NCBI GenBank assembly: GCA_003022685.1
Contig: PXSV01000162.1
Location: 1 to 18,444, forward strand
DNA: 18,444 nt
DNA from: Halobacteriales archaeon SW_9_67_24
GTDB taxonomy: Archaea; Halobacteriota; Halobacteria; Halobacteriales; Halococcaceae
Reading direction: 5' to 3'
The position numbers and the translations under genes are program-made. Shown here in pieces: positions 1 through 7,681 of this stretch (the stretch's first letter is position 1; every line of letters begins with the position of its first letter). The notes below the pieces were generated by a model. The model saw only the letters and a program-made list of their open reading frames with translations. It was not told where the DNA came from and did no database searches.

Positions 1-1625
1 TGGGTCCTGGCCGCGTCGTGTTTCTCGTCGGCCGCGAGCAGTCCATACGCCGAGAGCACTCCACAGGCGCGCGGGATCACGACGGTCCCGATCCCGAGCG
101 CGTCGGCGAGCGCGGCCGCGCACATCGGTCCCGCACCGCCGAAGGCCGCGAGGCCGAACCGTCGCGGATCGTGCCCGCGCTCGGTGGTTACCGAACGGAT
201 CGCCCGCGTCATCGTCGCGTTCGCCACTCGGTAGACGCCACGGGCGGCGGCCGTTGCGTCGTCGAGGTCCCCGGAGTGCGCCTCGTTGTCGAGATTCGCT
301 TCCCCGGCGAGATCGGCGAGCGCCTCGTGGGCCGCGTCGGCGTCAAGCGCGAGGTCGCCGCCGAGCGCCGATTCGTCGCCGATGTAGCCGAGCACCACGG
401 CCGCGTCCGTCACCGTGGGATCGGTGCCGCCGCGACCGTAACACGCCGGCCCGGGGTCGGCACCCGCGCTCTCGGGGCCCACCCTGAGCGCGCCGCCGGC
501 ATCGACCCACGCGATCGACCCGCCGCCGGCACCGACGGTCGTGAGATCGACCATCGGGGTCCCGATCGGGCGGCCCGCGACCGTGGCGTCGGTCGTGCGC
601 TCGATCTCGCCGTCGCGGACGAGGCTCACGTCAGAGGACGTACCACCCATGTCGAACGTGATCAGGCCACGGCAGCCGTCCGCGTGATCGTCCAGGTGCC
701 TGCCCGCGGTCGCGTCGGCCCCGACCACGCCGGCCGCCGGCCCCGAGAGAACCGTGGTGACCGCGCGCTCGCGAACCGTGGCAGGGTCCGCGATCCCGCC
801 GTTCGACTGCATCACGCGGGGGGCCGGCACGCCGAGGTCCGCGGCGCGCGATTCGAGCCGGCCGACGTAGGCGTCGATCGTCGGGGTGAGGTAGGCGTCG
901 GCGACGGTGGTCGCGGTGCGCTCGTACTCGCGGAACTCGGCGAGCACTTCGTTGGAGGTCGAGACGTGGACGTCACACTCCTCACGGAGCACGCTCGCGA
1001 CCCGCTCCTCGTTTTCGGGGTGGGCGTAGGCGTGGAGCAGGCAGACCGCGACGCTCTCGACGTCGTCGTCGAGTCGATCGGCGAGGTTTCGCACCTCGCT
1101 CTCGTCGACCGATGTCTCGATCCCGTCGACGGTCGCGCGTTCGTTGATCCCGTACCGGCGTCGACGGGGCACGAGCGGCGTAGGTTTCCGGGCGTCGAGG
1201 TCGTAGAGCGCGGGGCGGGCCTGGCGACCGATCTCCAGCACGTCGCGAAAGCCCGCAGTCGTGACGAGCGCGGCCGTCGCACCGGTCCCCTCGATGAGTG
1301 CGTTGACCGAGACCGTGGTTCCGTGGGCGAACGAATAGATCTCGGTGGGATCGAGACCCGATTCCTCACAGACCGCTTCGATTCCGTCGACGACGCCCTC
1401 GCTCTGGTCGGCGGTGGTCGGCACCTTCGCGGTCGTGAGCCCGTGGTCGGTCAGCAGGACCACGTCGGTGAAGGTGCCGCCGACGTCGACGGCGAGGCGC
1501 ACTTCGTGGGCCTCGGAAGCGAGACGCGCTCCGCGGGTCTCGGAAGCGAGGCGCACTTCCTGATCCCCGTTTGCGGGAGGAGTTGTGTCGGCATCGGTAG
1601 CGTCGGCAGTCCCGTCGGCCGTCAT
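1..1625 (-). CDS. hyuA: Hydantoinase/5-oxoprolinase A subunit family protein (3' end outside window)
   Basis: N-terminal 541 codons of an ATP-dependent hydantoinase/oxoprolinase A-type protein, which hydrolyses cyclic amides such as hydantoins or 5-oxoproline with ATP in the cytosol, usually with a HyuB partner. Visible motifs: the sugar-kinase/actin-like phosphate-binding strand LAVDVGGTFTD at residues 44-54, the HGTT motif followed by SVNALIEG, VMQSNGG, a LSGPAAGVVGA stretch, FDMGGTSSD, VGAGGGS, GPACYGRGG and FGGAGP. The frame is open to base 1, so the protein continues beyond the window. The ATG at 1625 is the first in-frame start; a TATA-like A/T-rich stretch lies at about 1650-1660 on this strand. 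Residues 22-48 hold a 9-residue repeat just before the conserved core, absent from typical family members. Hydantoin versus oxoproline specificity cannot be decided here. The family call is firm. Confidence 0.93.
   Translation of the reverse strand, partial: MTADGTADATDADTTPPANGDQEVRLASETRGARLASEAHEVRLAVDVGGTFTDVVLLTDHGLTTAKVPTTADQSEGVVDGIEAVCEESGLDPTEIYSFAHGTTVSVNALIEGTGATAALVTTAGFRDVLEIGRQARPALYDLDARKPTPLVPRRRRYGINERATVDGIETSVDESEVRNLADRLDDDVESVAVCLLHAYAHPENEERVASVLREECDVHVSTSNEVLAEFREYERTATTVADAYLTPTIDAYVGRLESRAADLGVPAPRVMQSNGGIADPATVRERAVTTVLSGPAAGVVGADATAGRHLDDHADGCRGLITFDMGGTSSDVSLVRDGEIERTTDATVAGRPIGTPMVDLTTVGAGGGSIAWVDAGGALRVGPESAGADPGPACYGRGGTDPTVTDAAVVLGYIGDESALGGDLALDADAAHEALADLAGEANLDNEAHSGDLDDATAAARGVYRVANATMTRAIRSVTTERGHDPRRFGLAAFGGAGPMCAAALADALGIGTVVIPRACGVLSAYGLLAADEKHDAART
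1482..1562 (-). repeat. Tandem 27-bp repeat (three 9-codon units) in the hyuA 5' end
   Basis: Three in-frame units of 27 bp encode QEVRLASET, RGARLASEA and HEVRLAVDV at residues 22-48. The third unit is the first beta-strand of the HyuA core, so the first two look like duplicates of it. Two stretches show the periodicity: ctcggaagcgag at 1512 and 1539, and gcgaggcgcacttc at 1492 and 1546. Confidence 0.8.
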
Positions 1626-1714
1626 TGGCGGCCCGAGGGCTGGCGTCGGTATGGGTTTTTGCTTGGCGGTCGTGCCGTTCCAGGCGACCCGATCCGTTCG
1701 TGCGTCGGCCACAA

Positions 1715-1750
1715 AACTTAATCTGCAATACGAAGTTCGGATGGAGAAGG
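1715..1750 (+). promoter_or_regulatory. Candidate promoter and RBS of the GH26 gene
   Basis: An A/T-rich TATA-like stretch (aacttaat, about 1715-1722) lies within the 132-bp divergent gap between hyuA and the GH26 gene. A GGAG at 1743-1746 sits about 11 nt before the ATG at 1758. This would give a short leader with a weak ribosome binding site. Inferred from position only. Confidence 0.4.
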
Positions 1751-1757
1751 GCAGCGT

Positions 1758-4001
1758 ATGGACGAACCACGCAACAGCCGGAAAACGGGGGACGGGGAAC
1801 GATCGGACGGTAGGGAGCGGGTCGGTTTGGGCCGTGGCCCCGTCTCGCGGCGACGACTCCTGGGGATGACGGCGCTCGGCGTCGCCGGCATCGGTGCGTC
1901 GTCCGGGGCGACCGCGCGTTCACTCGCCCGGATGCTGACCGTCAAAGGCACTGGCGAGTACACTGAATACGCGTTGTCGGTAAGTGGAGACCTCGCCGAA
2001 CAAGCTGACCTCTCTGGTGAGGACGACGTGTCGGGGTCGACGGCGACCGGCGCGGTTGCCGCCGGGCGGGACAGCTACCAGTTTTCGGGCGCGATCACCG
2101 GGTTCGATCTCTCCGGTGACGCCACGCTCTTGATCGACGGCGAACGAACCGATCCTGCCGACCTCTCTACCCGGACGTTGGCCATCGAGGGTGTCGATAC
2201 CTACACCGAGTACGCCTTCTCGGCTTCGGGTGGTATCAGCCCGAGGGACGGACTGACCGGCGAGGATCACATCCACGCCGATGGGAAGCGCGCTTCCGGC
2301 GCGGTTGCCGCCGGGCGGGATAGCTACCGATTCTCGGGCGAGATCACTGCGTTCAGCATGTCCAGCGACGCGAAGCTCTTCCTCGACGGCGTAGAAGTCG
2401 ATATTACCAGCTTGCTCTCACACACTCTCGCTATCGAGGGGACTGGGCCGCGTGCCGACTACTCCTTGCACGTTTCGGGCGGTATCGCTGGAAAGAACGG
2501 TCACTCGGGCGAGGACGACATCGATATCGAACGTGGACGTGTCGACGGTGCGGTCGGCGGCGGCCGCGACAGCTATGCGTTCTCGGGCGACCTCCTCGAC
2601 TTCGATCTCGACGGCGACGCCGATGTCTTCCTCGACGGCGACCGACTCGACCTGGCGACACCGGCCGAGAACACGCTGACGTTCGCCAGCAACGGCGGTC
2701 GGTTCTCCTACGAGTTCTCGGTGAGCGGCGTGCTCGAAAAGAGCGACGCGAGGGATGCATCGATCGACGCCGAGGACAGCATCTCGGACGGCACGGCAAC
2801 CGGGCAGGGCGGCGATGGTGGACGCGACAGCTACGCGTTCTCCGGCGAGTTGATTGATCTCGACGTGGCGGGCGACGTGACCGTCTACCGCAACGGCGAG
2901 GAGATCGACGGGACGCTGCCACCGCTGCTCGGCATATACAGCGGCCTCAGCGACGCGGACTTCGAGACCATACAGCGCATGGAGGAGTGGCAGGGCGCGT
3001 CCTATCCCGTCCAGAACCTCTTCGTGCCGTGGAACGCCGACGAAGGACACATGGACTGGCTGTTCGATCGCGTGTTGCCGAAGATCCGGAACGCCGGTCG
3101 GGTTCCGCTCATCACGTGGGAGCCGTTCACGCCCGGCGCCGAAGCTGCGTCCGTCGACACCCGAACCCGCGTCGAGCGCGGATCCTACGAGGTCCACCTC
3201 GGGACCCTCGCCGACACGACGCCGAACGACATCGGGCGACGGATCGCGGACGGCGAGTACGACCGCTACATCGACCGGTGGGCCGGCCGACTGCGGGACT
3301 GGCTCGCGGGCCCGGACGGGGCGGGTGGCACGGCGGACGACCGGCGGGCGTACATCCGTCTCGCACACGAGATGAACGGCGACTGGTACCCGTGGTCGCC
3401 GACGGTCGGGGACGGGGACGCATCGAGCTACGTCGACATGTGGCGACACGTCCACCGCCGGTTCGAGGCCAACGGGATCGGGCCGGAGCACGTCCAGTGG
3501 ATGTGGTGTGTCAACGCCGAGGACGTGGGGTCGTACACCGCCGAGGAGCTCTACCCCGGCGACGAATACGTCGACTGGTGTTCGGTCGACGGCTATCAGT
3601 GGGGCGAGAGCAAGAACTGGTCGGACTGGCGGACGCCCGAGGACGTCTTCGGCGAGATGCTCGGGCGGGTACGGAACCTCGCGGACAAGCCGCTCTGTGT
3701 CGCGGAGACGGCGAGCGGTTCGAAGACGCGTTCGGGGCACGACCCCGAGCGAAAGGACGAGTGGATCCGGGAGGCCTTCGAGTTCTTCGATCGGGAGGGA
3801 ATCGAGATGTGGTGTTGGTTCAACGAGGACAAGGAGACCGACTGGGCGATGTTCGACGGCGTGCGCGGCACCGAGACGGTCACACACGACGGCGAACCAA
3901 TCGAGGCGTATGCGGCCTATCGAGAAGCAATCGAATCGTCGATCGCGAGGACGGGGGGTTCGGAACCGATGACGACGGCGGCGTTCACCGGCGAGCGGTG
4001 A
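1758..4001 (+). CDS. Secreted GH26 family glycoside hydrolase with four N-terminal beta-rich repeats
   Basis: 747-residue putative extracellular endo-acting glycanase (beta-mannanase-type GH26). A Tat signal is present: twin-arginine stretch SRRRLLGM at residues 30-37, a hydrophobic segment, and a likely cleavage after ATA near residue 53. Four copies of an about 83-residue module follow (about 59-138, 139-221, 222-304, 305-387); each carries a GRDSYxFSG motif and ends in a xDGDAxxxxDG-like strand. The GH26 domain covers about 390-735. HEMNGDWYPWSP holds the probable acid/base E538, VQWMWCVN and DWCSVDGYQWG are typical barrel strands, and CVAETAS holds the probable nucleophile E650. The modules are likely carbohydrate-binding or spacer domains, a role inferred here. 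Both catalytic Glu are present, so the enzyme looks active. GH26 members act on mannan, beta-1,3-xylan or mixed glucan; substrate is not resolved. It is transcribed alone, convergent with the M50 gene. Confidence 0.9.
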   Translation: MDEPRNSRKTGDGERSDGRERVGLGRGPVSRRRLLGMTALGVAGIGASSGATARSLARMLTVKGTGEYTEYALSVSGDLAEQADLSGEDDVSGSTATGAVAAGRDSYQFSGAITGFDLSGDATLLIDGERTDPADLSTRTLAIEGVDTYTEYAFSASGGISPRDGLTGEDHIHADGKRASGAVAAGRDSYRFSGEITAFSMSSDAKLFLDGVEVDITSLLSHTLAIEGTGPRADYSLHVSGGIAGKNGHSGEDDIDIERGRVDGAVGGGRDSYAFSGDLLDFDLDGDADVFLDGDRLDLATPAENTLTFASNGGRFSYEFSVSGVLEKSDARDASIDAEDSISDGTATGQGGDGGRDSYAFSGELIDLDVAGDVTVYRNGEEIDGTLPPLLGIYSGLSDADFETIQRMEEWQGASYPVQNLFVPWNADEGHMDWLFDRVLPKIRNAGRVPLITWEPFTPGAEAASVDTRTRVERGSYEVHLGTLADTTPNDIGRRIADGEYDRYIDRWAGRLRDWLAGPDGAGGTADDRRAYIRLAHEMNGDWYPWSPTVGDGDASSYVDMWRHVHRRFEANGIGPEHVQWMWCVNAEDVGSYTAEELYPGDEYVDWCSVDGYQWGESKNWSDWRTPEDVFGEMLGRVRNLADKPLCVAETASGSKTRSGHDPERKDEWIREAFEFFDREGIEMWCWFNEDKETDWAMFDGVRGTETVTHDGEPIEAYAAYREAIESSIARTGGSEPMTTAAFTGER
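2047..2320 (+). repeat. Near-identical DNA in modules 1 and 2 of the GH26 protein
   Basis: An exact 25-bp match beginning ccggcgcggttgccgccggg occurs near 2047 and again near 2296, 249 bp (83 codons) apart. It encodes the GAVAAGRDSY segment of repeats 1 and 2. Repeats 3 and 4 keep the motif but not the DNA identity, so the first two copies are the younger duplicates or have been homogenised. Confidence 0.75.
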
Positions 4002-4108
4002 GCGACAGCGTTCGTTCCGGCAGTCGTGCGTGAGCGATCCCCGCCGGCGGCCGTCGCCGTCGGGCGACGCCGTGGCCGACGGCAGTCCCGCTCCGACGGC
4101 CCGGGACC
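4002..4108. other. Convergent intergenic gap with a small hairpin
   Basis: 107 bp between the stops of the GH26 and M50 genes. It holds one perfect 7-bp stem with a 4-nt loop (cgtcgcc-gtcg-ggcgacg, 4052-4069). No T-tract is seen. In DNA this GC-rich the hairpin may be chance. Confidence 0.3.
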
Positions 4109-4747
4109 TCAGATGCCGATCCCGAACGTGAGGAGCACGAACACCGCCGAGCCGACGCTGACGGCGAACGCGACGGCGAAGACGGCGACGCTCCACGAGA
4201 GCACCTTCCGGCCGTCGAGCGGGCCGAACGGGAGCATGTTGAACCCCGCGAGCAGGAGGTTGATGCCGACGCCGAACGCGCCGATCGCACCGAGGAATCC
4301 TCCTGCGAGAAGCGCGAGCGGGGCGAACGCGACCGCGAGGGCGAGGTTCGTGACCGGGCCGGCGAGCGCGATCAGGCCGTTCTGGCGTTCGGTGATCCGT
4401 CCCTGGTGGTAGACCGCACCGGGCGCGGCGAACAGAAAGCCCGCGAGCGCGCTGACGACCGCGAAGAACAGCATCCCGTAGTCGGCACGGAAGTGGGCGA
4501 TCTGCCCGAAGCGCTGGGCGACGGCCTTGTGCGCGAGTTCGTGGAGCAAAAAGCCGATCCCCGCGGTGAGCATGCTGAGCGCGAACACCCGGACGACTGC
4601 CGGCGAGACGAGCGCACCGACATCGCCCACGAGGAGCGCCGCTCGGAGCGAGACGTCGAAAAACGAGTCGAAAAAGAGCGCGAACGCGACCCCGAGCGCG
4701 AACCACGCGATCGCGAGGTCGAACACCTCCCGCCGTGCGAACCTCAC
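4109..4747 (-). CDS. M50 family (site-2 protease type) membrane metalloprotease
   Basis: 212-residue polytopic membrane zinc metalloprotease of the M50/S2P family, which cleaves substrates within or next to the membrane. The HExxH zinc motif HELAH is at residues 69-73, and the second conserved element NMLPFGPLDG at 170-179 carries the third zinc ligand D178. About six hydrophobic segments span the protein, including one before HELAH. The start is GTG at 4747. It lies 16 bp after the stop of the TraB-family gene, so the two are probably co-transcribed and no separate promoter is needed. The substrate is unknown; no anti-sigma-like or membrane transcription factor target is encoded nearby. Confidence 0.88.
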   Translation of the reverse strand: MRFARREVFDLAIAWFALGVAFALFFDSFFDVSLRAALLVGDVGALVSPAVVRVFALSMLTAGIGFLLHELAHKAVAQRFGQIAHFRADYGMLFFAVVSALAGFLFAAPGAVYHQGRITERQNGLIALAGPVTNLALAVAFAPLALLAGGFLGAIGAFGVGINLLLAGFNMLPFGPLDGRKVLSWSVAVFAVAFAVSVGSAVFVLLTFGIGI

Positions 4748-4763
4748 GCCGATCCCCTCCGGG

Positions 4764-6281
4764 TCACGTTACCGCCTCCCAGAGCAGGTCGGCGCTGTTG
4801 CGCGCACCGTCGAGCATCAACTGCGTGATGTCGACGCCGGCGGAGAAGTAGGGAAGCACGACCGAGAGAAAGAGGAAGCTCGCGACGATGCTCCCGACGT
4901 TGGTCAGCGCGACGACCGCGATCAGTCGGAAGAGTGCGACCTCGCGGAGCCGATCGAGGAGCTCGGGAATCGGGGCCTCCTCGTCGCCGAGGATCTCGTT
5001 CAAGGTAGAGACATCGCCGATGTTCACGTCGAGATAGCGGAGTTCGACGTAGCCCGCGAACCAGCCTGGCGCGAGCAGCGGGTTCACGCTGGTGAGCCAC
5101 GCGACCGCACCGCCGACGCCCGCACTGGTCCAGTGTGCGCCCGCGAGCCGGGCGAGCGCGGCCGCGAACGCGCCGTTGACGAGGAACCACGCGCCGAACA
5201 GTCTGAGGAGGAATCCGTTGCGCGCACCCGCCATCACGAGCAGGACGAAGAAGGCGAGGAAGCCGAACGTGAACAGGTAGCCCACGATCTTATACGGCGA
5301 AAAGCGCCGGCCCGTTTCTCGACCGACGAGTTCCTCCTGGGGCGGGAGGAGTTCCGGGTTTCCGAGGTAGCGTTCGATCCCGCCCTGGTGGCCCGCGCCG
5401 ACCACCGCGACAACCCGATTGCCCGCCTCGCGCAGTCCCACCAGGCGGTGGGCGATGAACGCATCGCGCTCGTCGATCAGCGCCTCCGCGCCGCCCGGCG
5501 AGAACGCCCGGAACTCCTCCAGCATCGCGCCCACCACGTCGGCGTCGGTCAGGTCCTCCATCGCCAGCTCCTCGTGTTCGTTCTCCTCGGGCGCGGTCAG
5601 CGCGAACAGGCCGGCGAAGACCACGGCGACCGCGAGCCCGAGGATGCCCGCGACGAGGAGGTAGTCCGCGATCGAGACGACGAGACCGGGAAGAACGGCG
5701 CTCGGCGGGAGCACGACCGGTCCGGCGAACGCCTCGATCGGGAAGCCGATGATTGCGCCCGCCGAGAGGCCGACGCCGAGCGCGACCGCGGCCGGCGGGG
5801 CGAACGCCAGCGGGAGGCTCAACAGCATCCGGAGTTTCTCGGTCCCGGTCATCCGGGCCCAGAAGCGTTGGACGGTGACCTGGATGTCCCGATCGACGAG
5901 CGCGACGTTCGAGCCGAGACCTTCGGCGGTTTCGACCGCCGCGAGCATATCAGCCCCAGGAGTGATGTCGAACTCGTCGCCGAGCCGCGTCTGCACATAG
6001 GAGAGCAGCCAGTACGCGAGGAACTGGAAGACGGTGTTGCCCCGGAGGAGGTCGCCCGCGTCGAGATCCTCGGGCTCCTCGCCTTTGAGCTGGCGATAGC
6101 GGCCCTCGTCGAGTTCGACCGCCACCACGTCGGGGCGCTCCTCGGCGATGGTGCGCTCGACTTCGTCGACGCTGTCGGCCGAGACGTGGGCGGTGCCGAC
6201 GACCCGGACGCTGCCGGAACCGGTGCCGGCGTCGGGGGCGGAGTCCGAACCCGCACCCGCCGACGCCGTTGGGTCGCTCAT
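4764..6281 (-). CDS. TraB/PrgY (Tiki-fold) family membrane protein
   Basis: 505-residue TraB (pheromone shutdown) family protein. The TraB/Tiki/GumN/EreA superfamily is predicted or shown to be metal-dependent protease-like. Both GX2H signatures are visible: GTAH at residues 29-32 and GAGH at 295-298, with the conserved acidic VAVELDEGRY at 53-62. Between the two halves lie hydrophobic segments (about 150-235) rich in Gly/Ala/Leu, and at least four further membrane segments follow GAGHQGG. The first 24 residues are low-complexity Ser/Ala/Asp. The start could be ATG 6281 or ATG 6293 (four residues longer); a TATA-like ggtaagaaa about 25 nt upstream favours 6281. The gene begins just after the thioesterase stop (6307) and ends 16 bp before the M50 start, implying an operon. 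The archaeal function is not established; pheromone control is a bacterial annotation that need not apply. Confidence 0.88.
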   Translation of the reverse strand: MSDPTASAGAGSDSAPDAGTGSGSVRVVGTAHVSADSVDEVERTIAEERPDVVAVELDEGRYRQLKGEEPEDLDAGDLLRGNTVFQFLAYWLLSYVQTRLGDEFDITPGADMLAAVETAEGLGSNVALVDRDIQVTVQRFWARMTGTEKLRMLLSLPLAFAPPAAVALGVGLSAGAIIGFPIEAFAGPVVLPPSAVLPGLVVSIADYLLVAGILGLAVAVVFAGLFALTAPEENEHEELAMEDLTDADVVGAMLEEFRAFSPGGAEALIDERDAFIAHRLVGLREAGNRVVAVVGAGHQGGIERYLGNPELLPPQEELVGRETGRRFSPYKIVGYLFTFGFLAFFVLLVMAGARNGFLLRLFGAWFLVNGAFAAALARLAGAHWTSAGVGGAVAWLTSVNPLLAPGWFAGYVELRYLDVNIGDVSTLNEILGDEEAPIPELLDRLREVALFRLIAVVALTNVGSIVASFLFLSVVLPYFSAGVDITQLMLDGARNSADLLWEAVT

Positions 6282-6306
6282 TGGCGAACCCATGGACCCC
6301 GGTTTC

Positions 6307-6783
6307 TTACCCCTGTCGGGATCGACGTTCGTCGATGGGGTCGCTCTCGCCGTCACCGTCGAGCGCTTCCTCGCGCAGGCGCTCGCCCTCCGAGGTGTCG
6401 ACGGTGAGTTCGGGGACGGTCGTTGGCTCACGGTCTTCGTCGATCGCGACGTAGACGAAGTAGGATTCGGTGGTGAGCTCGCGGTTGCCGGTGCCGAGGT
6501 CCTCCCGGAACGCCTGGAGTCGCACCCGGACGCTGCTCCGGCCGGCACGGTAGGTGTAGGCCTCGATCAGCGCGATGTCGCCGACCTGGATCGGCCGTTC
6601 GAAGTCGACCCGGTTGATCCGTGCGGTGACACACGACCGGCCCGCAAACCGCATCGCGCTCATCGCGCCCCCCTCGTCCATCCACTTCAGGACGTGGCCG
6701 CCGTGAGCGGTTTGCAGGCTGTTCGCGTGGTTCGGCTGGACCATCTCGCGGTTCTCGATGTGCGTGTCCACCACGTCGGTCAT
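6307..6783 (-). CDS. Acyl-CoA thioesterase, hotdog fold (YciA/BACH type)
   Basis: 158-residue cytosolic hotdog-fold thioesterase hydrolysing acyl-CoA to fatty acid and CoA. The signature stretch is at residues 17-47: PNHANSLQTAHGG followed by VLKWMDEGGAMSAMRF, with the family Asn/Asp catalytic region (N21, D36). The conserved GRSCVTARINRVDFERPIQ strand-turn follows at 48-66, then VGDIALIEAYTYRAGRSS and the last strand TTESYFVYVAID. Family proteins are usually 130-160 residues, so it looks full length; the tail after about 140 is charged and variable. The ATG at 6783 matches the usual N-terminus. The gene is divergent from the 151-residue protein gene and directly precedes the TraB gene (gap 14-25 bp). 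Its bases 6592-6649 (residues 45-64) are repeated exactly at 7850-7907. Confidence 0.92.
   Translation of the reverse strand: MTDVVDTHIENREMVQPNHANSLQTAHGGHVLKWMDEGGAMSAMRFAGRSCVTARINRVDFERPIQVGDIALIEAYTYRAGRSSVRVRLQAFREDLGTGNRELTTESYFVYVAIDEDREPTTVPELTVDTSEGERLREEALDGDGESDPIDERRSRQG
6592..6649 (-). repeat. 58-bp exact direct repeat, copy inside the thioesterase gene
   Basis: 58 bp beginning cggccgttcgaagtcgaccc are identical to 7850-7907 and in the same orientation. The segment encodes the most conserved part of the thioesterase, around GRSCVTARINRVDFERP. Identity stops abruptly at both ends (t versus g before, c versus t after). Confidence 0.97.
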
Positions 6784-6894
6784 GGATGGGGTTCGGCCAC
6801 GTCGGGAATGAGCCTGCTGGATTCCGTCGGCGCGCTCGACGGTCGTCCGGCGGCGTCGGCGCGCGCCCGTCGAACAGTCGGCGCTGGCGAGGAA

Positions 6895-6903
6895 CGTTTA
6901 TCC
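6895..6903 (+). promoter_or_regulatory. TATA box of the 151-residue protein gene
   Basis: gtttatcc is centred about 27 nt upstream of the ATG at 6926, the spacing expected for a leaderless haloarchaeal transcript. No ribosome binding site precedes the start. Confidence 0.65.
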
Positions 6904-6925
6904 GCGACGCTCGCCACGCCCCGAC

Positions 6926-7381
6926 ATGAGCCTCGACGTCGAGACACCCCCGCCGCCCGAGCTCGCCACGGACGTCGACGCCGACGAGTACGACGACGCC
7001 GACGTGGGCGGCGACGAGTACCGCCGCGAGGAACTCGGCGACTTTCTCGCCGAGGGCGCGTGGGAGGAGGCGTTCGCGGCGTGGCGGGCCGAGACCGACG
7101 TGACCGAGACGGAGTTCGCCATCGTCCGCGACCTCGATCTCCTCGCCCGGTTCGACTTCTTCTGGGACGACTTCGCCGACCGGGTGGGCTATCACGCGCC
7201 CGGCCTGCCCGAGGACTGGAAGGAACGAGACCTCCACCCCGATCTCGATTCGTGGGAGCGGGTGTCCTCGATCAACGCCGGGCTGACCGAACTCGGCCAG
7301 ACCGTCTGTGACGTCCTGAAGAACGACTACATCGACTGGGAGGCCGGCTACGACGCACCCGACGACCTCCCGGAGTTTTAG
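6926..7381 (+). CDS. Conserved haloarchaeal acidic protein of unknown function
   Basis: 151-residue soluble protein, very acidic. The first 30 residues are mostly Asp, Glu, Val and Pro and probably disordered. The rest is compact and predicted mainly helical, with conserved-looking motifs WEEAFAAWRAETDVTETEF, FDFFWDDFADRVGYHAPGLP, DWKERDLHPDLDSW and INAGLTELGQTVCDVLKNDY. I recall close relatives as an uncharacterised single-copy haloarchaeal family but cannot assign a function. No signal peptide, membrane segment or metal-binding cluster is seen. The ATG at 6926 is fixed by the TATA box 27 nt upstream. The stop at 7379-7381 directly abuts the stop codon of the convergent zinc-ribbon ORF. Confidence 0.85.
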   Translation: MSLDVETPPPPELATDVDADEYDDADVGGDEYRREELGDFLAEGAWEEAFAAWRAETDVTETEFAIVRDLDLLARFDFFWDDFADRVGYHAPGLPEDWKERDLHPDLDSWERVSSINAGLTELGQTVCDVLKNDYIDWEAGYDAPDDLPEF

Positions 7382-7609
7382 CTACTCGCGCGAGACCGCG
7401 AGGTTCCGAAGCGGACCGCCGCACTCGGGACACAGCCCGCCGCCGTCGTCCGCGCCGACCCGGTTGTGACAGTCCATGCACTCGTGGTACGGCTCGTCGG
7501 ATCGATAGATCGCCGCGGCGGCGACGGCAGCCGTCTCGCAGGATCGTCGCCGCGTTCGGTCGAAAGCGGATGGAATCCTGCGCGGAGGATGCGAGCAGCC
7601 CGAATCGCC
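7382..7609 (-). pseudogene. Rubrerythrin-like zinc-ribbon ORF lacking a start codon
   Basis: The frame ends in a clear small zinc-ribbon: IYRSDEPYHECMDCHNRV, then ADDGGGLCPECGGPLRNLAVSRE. It has two CxxC knuckles and resembles the short haloarchaeal 'rubrerythrin-like domain' proteins of about 45-70 residues. The frame is open from an in-frame TAG at 7610-7612, but between that stop and the first Cys there is no ATG, GTG or TTG; the only in-frame ATG lies inside the first CxxC (ECMDC, near 7476). Either the start has been lost by mutation or frameshift, or a non-standard start is used. Only about 7382-7510 looks like this family; upstream residues (AAVAAAA, Arg-rich) look non-coding. It is convergent with the 151-residue gene with zero spacing. 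Confidence 0.6.
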
Positions 7610-7650
7610 CTACCGGCCGGAAGCGTCGGCGCAGGTGGATGGACCGAGCG

Positions 7651-7658
7651 ATTAAGAG
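7651..7658 (+). promoter_or_regulatory. TATA box of the HEWD protein gene
   Basis: attaagag is centred about 27 nt before the ATG at 7682, fitting a leaderless transcript. Confidence 0.6.
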
Positions 7659-7681
7659 CCGCGGGGTGCTACGGGCTGAGC

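Noticed and set aside
18..1721. Long plus-strand open frame opposite hyuA
   Set aside because: Arg/Gly/Asp-rich with no recognisable domain; the opposite strand encodes a textbook HyuA. It is a high-GC antisense shadow.
4052..4069. Rho-independent-type terminator between GH26 and M50 genes
   Set aside because: There is a 7-bp hairpin but no T-tract; archaeal termination relies on T-rich tracts and such hairpins are frequent by chance in GC-rich DNA.
2418..4706. 762-codon minus-strand frame across the GH26 gene
   Set aside because: Arg/Pro/Val-rich composition and no motif; the plus strand carries catalytic GH26 motifs. Shadow frame.
4527..6407. 626-codon plus-strand frame opposite the TraB and M50 genes
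   Set aside because: It spans two well-supported minus-strand genes and is rich in Arg/Glu repeats typical of antisense high-GC DNA.
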